Made by a program: the position numbers and the translations under genes
Part shown: positions 33,195 through 41,956 of the stretch, one piece after another
Numbering within the stretch: the stretch's first letter is position 1
Layout of the letters: each line of letters opens with the position of its first letter
The notes under the pieces: model-generated
The model's input: the letters and a program-made list of their open reading frames with translations, nothing else
The model's database searches: none
Told to the model about the DNA's origin: nothing
NCBI GenBank assembly: GCA_018820855.1
Contig: JAHJNL010000019.1
Coordinates: 1 to 54,152, forward strand
Origin: Pseudomonadota bacterium
GTDB lineage: Bacteria; Desulfobacterota; Desulfobulbia; Desulfobulbales; Desulfocapsaceae
Direction: 5' to 3'
DNA: 54,152 nt

Positions 33195-33490
33195 GAGTAT
33201 CTAGTTTCCTGATATCTACGCAACGTCTTCCGGGTTAACAGCGTAATTACAGGCAGGTAGGTTGATTTCTAACCTGATATCATTCATTACCGACTAAATA
33301 ACAAGAAACCTTCCCAATATCTGCTTATCTTCTTCGTCAGTATTCAGCGTTTATTGGCCATAGCGGTGTACAGTCTTTCACGCAATGCTATTAGGTAACA
33401 TGGCTGTAGTAGTATCTCGATTTTTGCCATAACTCAAAATTCCAGCAAGATGCAAAAGAAAGCTTTTCTACCTTGGTTGAAAAGCTGAAA
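33195..33490 (+). repeat. Long direct repeat, left copy
   Basis: About 295 bp that align end to end with 33980-34260. Shared blocks include GAGTATC, GTTTCCTG, CAGGTAGGTTG, TCTGCTTATCTTCTT, GTGTACAG, CATGGCTG/AATGGCTG, CAAGATG/CAGGATG and GGTTGAAAAG/TGTTGAAAAG. Copies are strongly diverged and lack a conserved reading frame, so the conserved unit may be a structured RNA or a mobile-element remnant. Confidence 0.6.
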
Positions 33491-33664
33491 GAAAAAAAAC
33501 AAATCGAAAAACAAAGAAAACCGGCGCATTGTGTCATTTCTCTTTGTTTAAGGCACTATCTCCCCCATACTAAACAAGTATGATTTTGTCAAGAAAATCA
33601 ATTGGATGATGTCTTGCGCTTGCAGGTGGTTGAACCGGTACCTTGTGTTGGGACCGTGGTGTTT

Positions 33665-33760
33665 TTGTGCGAGCGGATTTATCCGCGAATGGGGGTGGTG
33701 TGGGTTGTGGTGTGGTTATGCAGGGTTGGGGGGAAGGTTCACGGTTGAAACCGCTCCCAC
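33665..33760. repeat. Inverted pair of REP-like hairpins (BIME-like)
   Basis: Unit 1: GAGCGGATTTATCCGCGAAT (33671-33690), with stem GCGGAT/ATCCGC. Unit 2, read on the minus strand: GGGAGCGGTTTCAACCGTGA, with stem CGGTT/AACCG (33742-33753). Both follow the pattern GAGCGG-loop-CCG[CT]GAA and face opposite ways, as in bacterial interspersed mosaic elements. A RAYT relic occurs 9 kb away. Confidence 0.6.
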
Positions 33761-33979
33761 ATTCCCACAGCTCCCACATGTGGAAGAGAGTTGTTGTTGG
33801 TAGGATTGGGTGGGTTTTGTTGGATTGTTGGGAAGGGGCTTGCTAAGGTTGGTGGTGTTTTGTTGCTACGGGATAGCAAGGTTCTTGTTTTTTGTCTGTT
33901 GTATTGGTTTGTTAAGACCCCTTATGCCCTTTGGTAGAGTAATGGATTATTCGGTCGGATTTTTCATTAGATAACAGTG

Positions 33980-34260
33980 GAGTATCCCGTTTCCTGTTTT
34001 CTGTAACGAGTCTAAAATGTTGACAAGGTAAGTGCAGACAGGTAGGTTGTTTTTGACAAGATAACCTTACATGGTCTCAATTTCTGCTTATCTTCTTAGC
34101 CAAGTACACAATGCTCAATGGTCACAGATGTGTACAGCCTTCTTTTATACAACACTTACCCTATGAAATGGCTGCGGAATTCTTTTGATTTCAGCTATAA
34201 CTACCAGTATCTGCAGGATGTAACGGGAGAGTCTTTCTGTCTTTGTTGAAAAGTTGAGCG
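33980..34260 (+). repeat. Long direct repeat, right copy
   Basis: About 280 bp collinear with 33195-33490 (see there for shared blocks). It ends about 120 bp upstream of the rlmKL start. The copy orientation is the same. Confidence 0.6.
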
Positions 34261-34332
34261 AACAACCAGATTTCCTTTCAGGTCATTACTGGTTGAGATT
34301 GTAAGCAAGACAGCTATCACCAAGAATCGTAC

Positions 34333-34369
34333 ACCCCTCAAAGGGGTTTAACAAATATCCTTTAGGGGT
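34333..34369 (+). promoter_or_regulatory. Possible alternative-hairpin leader of rlmKL
   Basis: ACCCCT (34333-34338) can pair with AGGGGT at 34342-34347 or with a second AGGGGT at 34364-34369. The second copy is the only purine-rich ribosome-site candidate upstream of the rlmKL ATG. Two mutually exclusive pairings could expose or hide it. Confidence 0.3.
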
Positions 34370-34382
34370 TACTTTTATCATC

Positions 34383-36557
34383 ATGACGGAAAACAAGAAC
34401 AAAATTTATAGCCTTACGGCCAGCTGTGCTGCCGGTCTTGAGACTCTGGTAAGCCAGGAAGTGCAGACCTTTGGCGGCACTGAGATTGAAGAGGCCAGGG
34501 GACTGGTGACCTGGCAGGGGAATCTGGAATCTGCCTACCGGACCTGTCTCTGGTCGCGCTATGCTTCGCGTATCTTTCTCATGCTCGCCGAGTTTCCGGC
34601 TCTGGATGAGGAGGCACTCTATCAGGGAGCCCTGACGGTGGATTGGGCGCAGCAGATGCGGGTGGGGGACAGTTTTGCCGTGGACTGCAGTATCAGCCAG
34701 TCGGCCATCACGCACAGCCGTTTTGCCGCCCTGCGGGTGAAAGATGCCCTGGTGGATCAGTTTCGCGAGCAATGCGGAGAGCGCCCCAGTGTGTCGGTTG
34801 AGCGACCTGATCTGAGGATTCGGCTGTATATCCATAAGGATCAGGCTACACTCTCGCTGGATCTGTCGGGTGAGAGTCTGCACCGGCGCGGATATCGCAG
34901 TGACGGCGGCAGTCTGGCCCCTCTGAAGGAGAGTCTGGCCGCGGCCATTGTCACCCTTGCCGGATGGACGCCTGAGATTGCACAGGATACCATGCTTCTT
35001 GATCCCATGTGCGGCTCCGGAACGCTGCTCATTGAAGGTGCCCTGATTTATGGTGACGCCGCCCCCGGTCTTTCCCGCAGCTATTTCGGCTTCAATGGCT
35101 GGAAGGAGCATGATGCGGCACTCTGGTCGCGGCTGGTCGAAGAGGCGGTGCAGCGGGAGGAAGCCGGGCTTGACAGGGACTGGCCTCTTATCCTGGGCTA
35201 TGATGCTGATCCGCGTGCCGTGGCCGTTGCCAGAAAAAATATCGAAAATGCCGGTCTCCAGGATCGGATAGTAATCAAGCAGGGCCAGCTTGCCCATCTG
35301 CGTCGCCCGGCAGGCAAAGGAATCCTGGTGGTCAATCCACCTTATGGTGAGCGTCTTGCTGAAAAGGATGAGGCGGAACAACTGCACCGGGCCCTGGGGC
35401 GTATCTGCAAGCGGGAGTTGGATGGCTGGCAGCTCGGTGTCTTTACCGCCAACCCCGATTTCGGCGATCGCATGGCAATCAAATGGGAGGAGACCCATCG
35501 TCTGTATAACGGTCCCATCAGCTGTCGTCTCTTCTGTGGCCGGGCACAGGCCGAAGACGAGCAGGAATTCCAGTGGCAGATGACCGGCGAACAGGGGCCG
35601 GCAGAGGCTGAGGAGTTTGCCAACCGTCTGCGCAAAAATGCAAAAAAAATCCTCAAGTGGGCGGATCGGGAAGGCATCCGATGTTTTCGCCTGTATGACC
35701 GGGATCTACCCCATTACAATGTGTCGGTGGATATCTATGAAAAATGGATACTGGTGCAGGAATATGCAGCGCCTGAAAGCGTTGATGAGAAGATAGCCGC
35801 CGAGCGTTTTCAGCAGAGCCTGGCCCAGATCCGTCATCTCTTCGGGGTACGCCGGGACCGGGTCTTTCTCAAGACCAGAAGAAAACAGAAGGGCAAGGCC
35901 CAGTATCAGCAACAGGCAAAGCGTAAGAAGATGCATGTGGTGCGGGAGGGAGATTGTTTCCTTCTGGTCAACTTCACCGATTATCTGGATACCGGACTTT
36001 TCCTCGATCATCGCAGCATCCGGGCCAGGGTGGGGAAAGAGGCCGCAGGCAAGCGTTTTCTCAACCTCTATGGCTATACCGGTTCGGCCACGGTGCATGC
36101 GGCGGTGGGAGGGGCGGAGACCACGACTACTGTGGATCTTTCGACCAACTATCTGAGCTGGGCCAGGGCGAATCTCAGTCTCAACGGTTTTGGCGGGCTG
36201 GCCCATGAAACCGTGACGGCGGATTGCCTGCAGTGGCTGCAGGAGAACAGGGGAGAATATGACCTGATCTTTGTCGATCCGCCGACCTTTTCCAATACAA
36301 AAAAACAGCGGCTGGTTTTTGATGTGCAGCGGGACCACAAGGTGCTGCTGGAGAAAGCCATGGCCCATCTGGCAAAGGACGGTCTTCTGATCTTTTCCAC
36401 CAATTTCAGACGGTTTCAGATGGACGAGTCACTGGCCGAGCGTTTTACAATACGCAATATCAGCCGGGACAGCATCCCTCTGGATTTCGCCCGGAACAGT
36501 AAGATCCATCAGTGCTGGGAAATACGCAGAAAACAGGAAACTGGGAAACAGAGATGA
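34383..36557 (+). CDS. rlmL: Bifunctional 23S rRNA methyltransferase RlmKL
   Basis: 724 residues, the usual length of the fused enzyme. N-terminal half: THUMP RNA-binding domain (about 45-155), then a guanine-N2 methyltransferase with DPMCGSGTLLIEGA (SAM loop, about 207) and NPPYGERL (catalytic motif IV, about 317), corresponding to G2445 modification. C-terminal half (about 450-724): HRSIRARV, LNLYGYTGSATVHAAVGGA (SAM loop) and DPPTFSNTKK (about 632), corresponding to the N7-G2069 methyltransferase. Both catalytic motifs are intact. The next gene starts inside its stop codon (ATGA), so the two are translationally coupled. Confidence 0.92.
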   Translation: MTENKNKIYSLTASCAAGLETLVSQEVQTFGGTEIEEARGLVTWQGNLESAYRTCLWSRYASRIFLMLAEFPALDEEALYQGALTVDWAQQMRVGDSFAVDCSISQSAITHSRFAALRVKDALVDQFREQCGERPSVSVERPDLRIRLYIHKDQATLSLDLSGESLHRRGYRSDGGSLAPLKESLAAAIVTLAGWTPEIAQDTMLLDPMCGSGTLLIEGALIYGDAAPGLSRSYFGFNGWKEHDAALWSRLVEEAVQREEAGLDRDWPLILGYDADPRAVAVARKNIENAGLQDRIVIKQGQLAHLRRPAGKGILVVNPPYGERLAEKDEAEQLHRALGRICKRELDGWQLGVFTANPDFGDRMAIKWEETHRLYNGPISCRLFCGRAQAEDEQEFQWQMTGEQGPAEAEEFANRLRKNAKKILKWADREGIRCFRLYDRDLPHYNVSVDIYEKWILVQEYAAPESVDEKIAAERFQQSLAQIRHLFGVRRDRVFLKTRRKQKGKAQYQQQAKRKKMHVVREGDCFLLVNFTDYLDTGLFLDHRSIRARVGKEAAGKRFLNLYGYTGSATVHAAVGGAETTTTVDLSTNYLSWARANLSLNGFGGLAHETVTADCLQWLQENRGEYDLIFVDPPTFSNTKKQRLVFDVQRDHKVLLEKAMAHLAKDGLLIFSTNFRRFQMDESLAERFTIRNISRDSIPLDFARNSKIHQCWEIRRKQETGKQR

Positions 36558-36925
36558 TAAAAGATATTTCCCCTGCAGAAGTAAGAGGGCAGATTGAACA
36601 GGGAGAGACCTTTGTGGTCAATATAGTTGCGTCCTGGTGCCCGGACTGTATCGAGCGGCAACGCCCTCATCTTCCCGGATTTGTTGAAAAGGTGGCGGGA
36701 GCAGGGATTCCTGTCTGTCAGTGCACGGTGCAGGAGGAAAAAATGGTTTTTATCTCCGCAGCTCACGAGGCCCTCACCAATGACTTCGGCGGGCATGGCT
36801 ATCCGCGCACGCTTCTGGTAATCAAGGGGGAGGTTGAGGATTCCAGGGTGGAGGTCATGGACCCCCTGTCCCTGGATATGTTGGCAACTGAATATATAGA
36901 AAGGGTCCGCTCAGCTTTTTCCTGA
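36554..36925 (+). CDS. Thioredoxin-like protein with CPDC active site
   Basis: 123 residues, no signal peptide. The active-site segment is VASWCPDCIERQRPHLPGF (about residues 24-42), a thioredoxin-fold CxxC (CPDC) after beta-strand FVVNIV. A cis-Pro loop is visible as GYPRTLLVI. It should be a cytoplasmic dithiol/disulfide oxidoreductase or a redox-active thioredoxin relative. The start ATG at 36554 overlaps the rlmKL stop (ATGA), and the 3' end overlaps by 15 bp with the convergent zinc-cluster gene. No dedicated reductase lies nearby. Confidence 0.8.
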   Translation: MIKDISPAEVRGQIEQGETFVVNIVASWCPDCIERQRPHLPGFVEKVAGAGIPVCQCTVQEEKMVFISAAHEALTNDFGGHGYPRTLLVIKGEVEDSRVEVMDPLSLDMLATEYIERVRSAFS

Positions 36926-37330
36926 GCTGTCTTCTCGCTTGGCAGGAAATTGCAGGAGTTTGCCTTCTTTCTTCGCTGGAGGCGGTCCACATTTTGCGCA
37001 GCCGGCACAGCCTTTGCCAAGCATGGACTGAACCAGCTTGAGAAAGGTTATTCTGCATGTGGGACAGAGTTGCAGGATGATTTCCTGGTAGATCTCGGCC
37101 AGGAGTTCCTCCTCGTCTTTTCCGCTGATTTCGGACAGGGCCTGGGCAATAAGTTTGTCCGGATGCTTCAGGTCGGGGATGGTCTCATCTTTGCCGGCAA
37201 TAATCTCTGTTCGGCAGTGATAAAAGAGTTCACCGTCCAAGAGGGGGACACCGCAGGAATCGCAGTGCCTTTTACTGATGTTGGGAATATCTGTCATATA
37301 AGTTTGCGGTAACTGCACAGTCGCACCCAT
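36911..37330 (-). CDS. Cysteine-rich (zinc-ribbon-like) small protein
   Basis: 139 residues, or about 128 if translation starts at the MTDIPNISKRH methionine (37297); neither start has a good ribosome site. Cysteine pairs are CDSCG (near residues 23-27 of the long form), CPTC (about 89-92) and a CAGCAKCG cluster (about 107-114), suggesting metal binding. The helical middle (IYQEIILQL) separates the clusters. No family was recognised. It overlaps by 15 bp with the convergent thioredoxin-like gene. Confidence 0.55.
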   Translation of the reverse strand: MGATVQLPQTYMTDIPNISKRHCDSCGVPLLDGELFYHCRTEIIAGKDETIPDLKHPDKLIAQALSEISGKDEEELLAEIYQEIILQLCPTCRITFLKLVQSMLGKGCAGCAKCGPPPAKKEGKLLQFPAKREDSSGKS

Positions 37331-37341
37331 CTGTCTGCTAT

Positions 37342-37380
37342 CAGACCGTTCAGCATACTGATGTATAGCCGGACGGTCTG
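37342..37380. other. Inverted repeat upstream of the cysteine-rich gene
   Basis: CAGACCGT (37342-37349) and ACGGTCTG (37373-37380) form an 8-bp stem with a 23-nt loop. It lies just upstream of the cysteine-rich gene start. It could be a promoter operator or the terminator of the amidohydrolase, but there is no T-run. Confidence 0.3.
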
Positions 37381-37446
37381 CTTAAGAACATATGAGGCAC
37401 TGTTGTACAGTCGCCTTCCGAGATTTTTTTAATTTTTAGTTCGTAC

Positions 37447-38235
37447 TTAACTGTCTATTAGTTTCCTGGCGTTTTCACCAAAGATGGCGGCAACAAGTTT
37501 TGGCTCGAGTTTTAATGCCTGCAGACGGGCAATACACTCTGCCTGATCATCCCAGGGTGAGTCGCTTCCAAAGAGAAGGTACTCCGGCGGGTGGCTGGTA
37601 AGCATTCGCACAGCCTGCTCCTCTTGAAGATACTGGAGAGCAAAGGATATTTCCATGTATATTTTCCTGCCGATGAGCATCTCTTCCACCTCGTCCCAGA
37701 GCTGCCATCCTCCAAAGTGGGTGGTAATCAGGCGCAGCCTGGGAAAATTTTGATGGAGGGTGAGGATCTGGACCGGGTCGGCACAGCGGATATGTGTGTA
37801 GGCAATATCGTAGCCGCAGTGGACCACGAGCAGCAGGCCGGTTTCGCTCAGGGCCTCGTAGAAAGGGGTCAGCCTTTTCTCGCTCAGGAAATAATTCTGA
37901 TAGTAGGGGTGCATCTTGATCCCGATAAAGCCTTGTTCGTGTACAGTATAGACTTTTTCCACACAGTCAGGGTCATCGGGGTGGATAGAGGGCAGGGGGA
38001 TCAGACGTTCGCAGCGAATCTGGCCTGACCAGTCAAGGATGGAGTTAAACTGTTCGGGGCGGGTGGCAATGGAGCAGATGATACTGCGATCAATCCCGGC
38101 CCGGTCCATGGAGGCCAGAAGGGAGCTGGCTGTTCCGGAAGTTTTTGCTTTGATGTCACCTTCCTTTTCCAATGCAGGAATGGCTTTGGCGGCCACATTG
38201 TCTGGAAAGGCGTGGGTATGGAAATCGATGATCAT
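37447..38235 (-). CDS. Amidohydrolase-2 family metal-dependent hydrolase
   Basis: 262 residues, a TIM barrel of the PF04909 type (ACMSD/uronate-isomerase-like). Metal ligands: FHTHAFPD at the N-terminus (residues 5-7), IKMHPYYQ, LVVHCGYD, THFGG and GSDSPW at the C-terminal side, so the full HxH...H...D set is there. Decarboxylase or amide/ester hydrolase activity is typical; the substrate is not inferable. It lies divergent to the ABC permease at 38351 but no functional link is evident. GAGAAAG precedes the ATG at 38235. Confidence 0.8.
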   Translation of the reverse strand: MIIDFHTHAFPDNVAAKAIPALEKEGDIKAKTSGTASSLLASMDRAGIDRSIICSIATRPEQFNSILDWSGQIRCERLIPLPSIHPDDPDCVEKVYTVHEQGFIGIKMHPYYQNYFLSEKRLTPFYEALSETGLLLVVHCGYDIAYTHIRCADPVQILTLHQNFPRLRLITTHFGGWQLWDEVEEMLIGRKIYMEISFALQYLQEEQAVRMLTSHPPEYLLFGSDSPWDDQAECIARLQALKLEPKLVAAIFGENARKLIDS

Positions 38236-38350
38236 CTTTCTCTTCGGTGAAAAGGGGTCAGGTTCTTGATTAGTATGGCATGTATCTATACTTGGAGACG
38301 TCCTTTTTGCAATTAAATATTTTATGTCTATTTGTTGAAAAATCTGTCTG

Positions 38351-39169
38351 ATGCACTCGTTATCGTCTGAGAAAAAGAGGGGAAACCGACTGCGTTTCTA
38401 TCGATCGCCCCTGTTCGATATTGCGCAGTTCCTCCTCCTCATTGTCCTGATATTCTGGTTTTTTAATCGGTCCGTGCAGGAACTGGGATATCACTGGCAA
38501 TGGTATCAGGTGCCGCGTTATCTGTATGTCTGGGAGGAAACGGGTTTTGTTGCCGGGCCACTTCTGCTCGGCCTGGGTGTAACTTTAAAAATATCGGCTA
38601 TCAGTCTGCTCCTTGCCTTTGCCATCGGCATGGTTACTGCCCTTCTCCGCCTCTCTAATTCCATGCCAGGACGGGTTCTGGCCCGGGTGTACCTTGAGGT
38701 GAGCCGCAACACGCCTCTCCTGATCCAGCTTTTTTTCATCTATTTTGTCATGGGGCCTATTCTTGATCTGGATCGGTTCTGGGCTGCTGTTTTGTCGCTG
38801 AGTCTTTTTGAGGGCGCCTATGCCTCTGAAATTTTTCGATCAGGGATTGTCTCTGTGGAGAAAGGACAGTGGGAGGCCTCACATAGTCTGGGCCTGAGCT
38901 CCAAGCACGCCTATCGTTTTGTGATCCTGCCCCAGGCCGTGCGCCGCATCCTGCCGCCCCTTGCCAGTCAGGCCATTTCCCTTATCAAAGATTCGGCCCT
39001 GGTCAGCACCATAGCTGTCTATGACCTGACCATGGAGGCCCAGGCCCTTATTTCCGAGACCTTTCTCACCTTTGAACTCTGGTTTACCGTGGCCCTTATG
39101 TATCTTGTGATCACGGTCTCTCTCTCGTTTCTCGTCTCGTATCTGGAGAAACGGATGGCTGTAGTTTGA
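38351..39169 (+). CDS. Polar amino-acid ABC transporter permease (HisM/GlnP type), first
   Basis: 272 residues, inner membrane, with about five helices after a charged N-terminus. The cytoplasmic EAA loop that docks the ATPase is visible: EKGQWEASHSLGLSSKHAYR, VILPQAVRRILPPLASQ. It belongs to the His/Glu/Gln/Arg/opine permease family. It lies in a cluster with a periplasmic binding protein (39263) and a second permease (40200), but no ATP-binding gene is present in the cluster. The start is taken at 38351; no strong ribosome site precedes it. Confidence 0.88.
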   Translation: MHSLSSEKKRGNRLRFYRSPLFDIAQFLLLIVLIFWFFNRSVQELGYHWQWYQVPRYLYVWEETGFVAGPLLLGLGVTLKISAISLLLAFAIGMVTALLRLSNSMPGRVLARVYLEVSRNTPLLIQLFFIYFVMGPILDLDRFWAAVLSLSLFEGAYASEIFRSGIVSVEKGQWEASHSLGLSSKHAYRFVILPQAVRRILPPLASQAISLIKDSALVSTIAVYDLTMEAQALISETFLTFELWFTVALMYLVITVSLSFLVSYLEKRMAVV

Positions 39170-39262
39170 GGGGGGATTTGTATTTTTGCTCTATATACAA
39201 TATGATGCTGCTGAATCCACACCATGTAATTGCTCTCTGAACGTATCCACAAGGAGGAAAAA

Positions 39263-40096
39263 ATGAAAACACTGAACAGGACTATCTTTTCTATTGCTCT
39301 CATGCTGCTGTTGATCATGGCAAGTGTACCCGCCATGGCCGGGAAACTACAGAATCAGCTCGTCGCAGAATCAACCCTGGACCAGGTTATGCGCCGGGGG
39401 GTATTGCGGGTGGGTATGGATACCTTTCTTCCCTGGGCCATGAAGGACAAAAAGGGCGAACTGGTGGGGTTTGAGATCGATGTGGCCCGGAGGCTGGCAG
39501 AAGATATGGGAGTCAAGGTGGAGTTTGTCCCCACCAAGTGGGCAGGAATTATTCCGGCACTCCTCACCGGCAAGTTTGATGTGATCATAGGCGGCATGGG
39601 TATCCAGACCAAGCGTGCCCTCAAGGTCAATTTTTCTATTCCCTACGATTATTCCGGCATGGACATTGTCGCCCATAAGGAGAAGGCTGCGGGCTTTCAC
39701 AGCCTGGAGGATTTCAATAAACCCGAGGTGGAGATCGCCTGTAAACTCGGGACCACTGCTGTTACAGCTGCCAAAAAATATATGCCCAAGGCTAAGTTAA
39801 GGCTTTTTGATGACGAGGCCCAGGCCTATCAGGAACTGCGTAACGGCAATGTGCTGGCAGTGGTGGGAAATGCGCCAAGACCGGCGTATGAGGCCATAAA
39901 ATATCCCGAGACCATGTTTTTGCCTCTGCAGTCAAATTTCACGAAGGAACCCATCGGATTTGCCGTACGGAAGGGAGATCCCGACACCCTGACCTTTTTC
40001 AATAACTGGATCACCATCGTCAGTCATGAAGGCTGGCTGGAAGAACGCCATCACTATTGGTTCGGTACTAAGGAATGGGCTCATCTGGTTGAATAA
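39263..40096 (+). CDS. Amino-acid ABC transporter periplasmic binding protein
   Basis: 277 residues from ATG 39263, chosen because AAGGAGG lies 5 nt upstream. Signal peptide: TIFSIALMLLLIMASVPAMAG, then the mature SBP_bac_3 fold: RGVLRVGMDTFLPWAM (N-terminal lobe), GFEIDVARRLAEDMG, IIPALLTGKFDVIIGGMG, NFSIPY, GTTAVTAAKKYMPKA and FAVRKGDPDTL. It binds a polar amino acid or opine in the periplasm and delivers it to the two permeases beside it. Ligand identity cannot be read from sequence. Confidence 0.9.
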   Translation: MKTLNRTIFSIALMLLLIMASVPAMAGKLQNQLVAESTLDQVMRRGVLRVGMDTFLPWAMKDKKGELVGFEIDVARRLAEDMGVKVEFVPTKWAGIIPALLTGKFDVIIGGMGIQTKRALKVNFSIPYDYSGMDIVAHKEKAAGFHSLEDFNKPEVEIACKLGTTAVTAAKKYMPKAKLRLFDDEAQAYQELRNGNVLAVVGNAPRPAYEAIKYPETMFLPLQSNFTKEPIGFAVRKGDPDTLTFFNNWITIVSHEGWLEERHHYWFGTKEWAHLVE

Positions 40097-40199
40097 GGTA
40101 AGAGTTCCCCCGCACCCCATAAAAGTAAATGCAACTCTTTGTTTTACAGGAGTTTGTATCCAAGTGATGAATGATTACGAATAAGACAGTTGTGAACGT

Positions 40200-41093
40200 A
40201 TGACCGGTGTCTACCTTGTCAAAAAGAAGAGCAACATTCTCGATTTTTCCGTGACTGCTGCTCTTCTGCTGTTTCTGGGCTATGTCACCTATCGGGTGAG
40301 CATCGGACTGCATTACCACTGGGACTGGGGGGTGATTCCGAACTATCTGCTGCGCTGGGATGAGGAGAAGGGGCGCTGGGTTACCAACATACTTCTGGAT
40401 GGTTTCTTTACCACTATCCGTCTCAGTATCTGGTCTATACTGATTGCCACCGGGATCGGGCTGGTGATGGGGATAATACGGACGCGGAAGCGCCTTTTCT
40501 TTCGTCTGGTGGGCCGCACTTATGTGGAGCTGATCCGAAACATCCCGCCCCTGGTCCTGATATTTATCTTTTATTTTTTTGTTTCCGATCAGCTCATGCG
40601 CCTGTTTGGGGTAGAAGAGTTTATCCGCAGCAGAACAGAGATGGCGAGCTGGTGGGTCACTATTCTTGTTGCTCCGCCTGAGCGTTTTACCGCCTTTGTC
40701 GCAGGCGTTTTCACCGTGGCCCTTTTTCAGGGTGCCTATATTACCGAGATTGTCCGATCCGGTATCCAGTCCATAGAAAAGGGACAATGGGAGGCCTCGG
40801 CAGCCCTGGGATTGACCTGGCTGCAGCAGATGCGTTATATCATTCTCCCTCAGGCTGCCAGACGGATGCTGCCACCTCTGGCCAATGAGCTGATCAATAC
40901 GGTCAAGTATTCCTCCATCGTCTCTATCATTTCTATCCAGGAGCTCACCTTCCAGGGAATGCAGATAATGGCCTCTACGCAACGGACCATAGAGGTGTGG
41001 CTGACTATCTCCCTTATGTACCTGCTGCTCTGCCTTTCCCTGTCACTCCTGGCCCGTCACCTGGAAATTTCCTTGGCCGAGAGCAGCCTTTGA
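40200..41093 (+). CDS. Polar amino-acid ABC transporter permease, second
   Basis: 297 residues, inner membrane. Helix 1 follows a short basic N-terminus (LDFSVTAALLLFLGYVTYRVS). The EAA loop is clear: SIEKGQWEASAALGLTWLQQ, YIILPQAARRMLPPLAN, then KYSSIVSIISIQEL. It should form a heterodimer with the first permease. A long extra-cytoplasmic loop follows helix 3 (about 125-155). The cognate ATPase is missing in this window, so it must be encoded elsewhere or shared. Confidence 0.88.
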   Translation: MTGVYLVKKKSNILDFSVTAALLLFLGYVTYRVSIGLHYHWDWGVIPNYLLRWDEEKGRWVTNILLDGFFTTIRLSIWSILIATGIGLVMGIIRTRKRLFFRLVGRTYVELIRNIPPLVLIFIFYFFVSDQLMRLFGVEEFIRSRTEMASWWVTILVAPPERFTAFVAGVFTVALFQGAYITEIVRSGIQSIEKGQWEASAALGLTWLQQMRYIILPQAARRMLPPLANELINTVKYSSIVSIISIQELTFQGMQIMASTQRTIEVWLTISLMYLLLCLSLSLLARHLEISLAESSL

Positions 41094-41285
41094 ATGAATA
41101 CAGGATCATTTGCCGAGTGATTCCTTATGTTGTTTTCCTTGGCTATACCTGCTACATTCTGCCTTGAAGAAGCATTAGAGTATACTATGGCGTGTTCTTC
41201 AAAATATCCGTTAATTCTCCTGCTGCTTTTTCCAATACAGCGAAAAAGGAAGAGATGTTGGCAGGAATGATGAGTTGAGTCAATT

Positions 41286-41900
41286 ATGCTGAGCACAGAA
41301 TTTCTGATCACATCATTAGTGGTTGTTCTCGTTCCCGGCACCGGGGTTATTTACACAATATCTTCCGGTCTTTTTATGGGATTTCGGGCAAGTATTGCAG
41401 CGGCATTTGGCTGCACAGTCGGAATTGTTCCTCATCTGCTTGCCAGCATATTGGGCCTGTCGGCTATTATTCATATGAGTGCCCTTGCCTTTCAGCTGGT
41501 AAAATATGCAGGTACCGCCTATCTCCTTTATCTTGCCTGGTCAATGTGGCGTGAAACCGGAGCATTGAAATTTGACGAACAGGATAAAAAAAGCAGCATG
41601 CTGCAGATCGCAATGAAAGGGTTCCTGATTAATATACTCAATCCCAAACTGTCAATTTTCTTTTTGGCATTTCTTCCGTTGTTTGTTTCACCGGATGCTG
41701 CATCACCAACGCTGCAAATGCTTCTCTTAAGTGCTGTATTTATGATTATGACTTTTGCTATCTTTATACTGTATGGGGTATCGGCACATAGCGTGCGAAT
41801 GCATGTGGTAAATTCGCCTAAGAGTATTCTTTGGCTGCAACGGACTTTTGCTGCTACTTTTGCAGCACTTGGTGCCAAATTAGCCATGTCCGAGCAATAA
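41286..41900 (+). CDS. LysE/RhtB-family amino-acid exporter
   Basis: 204 residues with six transmembrane helices. The family N-terminal signature appears as LVVVLVPGTGVIYTISSGLFMGFR, with PGTG for the usual PGP-G and the glycine after the first loop. Members export basic or small neutral amino acids and homoserine lactone. It follows the ABC importer genes but with a 190-bp gap and a weak ribosome site, so it is probably separately transcribed. Its location next to an amino-acid importer is suggestive only. Confidence 0.85.
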   Translation: MLSTEFLITSLVVVLVPGTGVIYTISSGLFMGFRASIAAAFGCTVGIVPHLLASILGLSAIIHMSALAFQLVKYAGTAYLLYLAWSMWRETGALKFDEQDKKSSMLQIAMKGFLINILNPKLSIFFLAFLPLFVSPDAASPTLQMLLLSAVFMIMTFAIFILYGVSAHSVRMHVVNSPKSILWLQRTFAATFAALGAKLAMSEQ

Positions 41901-41956
41901 AGGGCAGATAGTTTTTCTGCTGTAAAACAACCAGTGAAGACAGACAAGAGACGATT

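Larger units (their letters stand above)
33164..34382. other. 1.2-kb non-coding region with direct repeats and REP-like hairpins
   Basis: No reading frame here has family similarity or a ribosome site. It contains the direct repeat pair 33195-33490 and 33980-34260, a REP-like inverted pair at 33665-33760 in a G/T-rich stretch (about 33600-33900), and the rlmKL leader hairpins at 34333-34369. Confidence 0.6.

Noticed and set aside
33600-33900. G/T-rich stretch as a coding gene
   Set aside because: Frames are short, low in complexity and contain the two REP-like hairpins.
34362-35498. 378-codon minus-strand frame under rlmKL
   Set aside because: Shadow of the RlmKL gene, which has complete methyltransferase motifs on the plus strand.
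38245-38285. GGGGTCAGGTTCTTG motif near the ABC permease start as another REP-like element
   Set aside because: Only one short motif without a paired hairpin; not enough to call.
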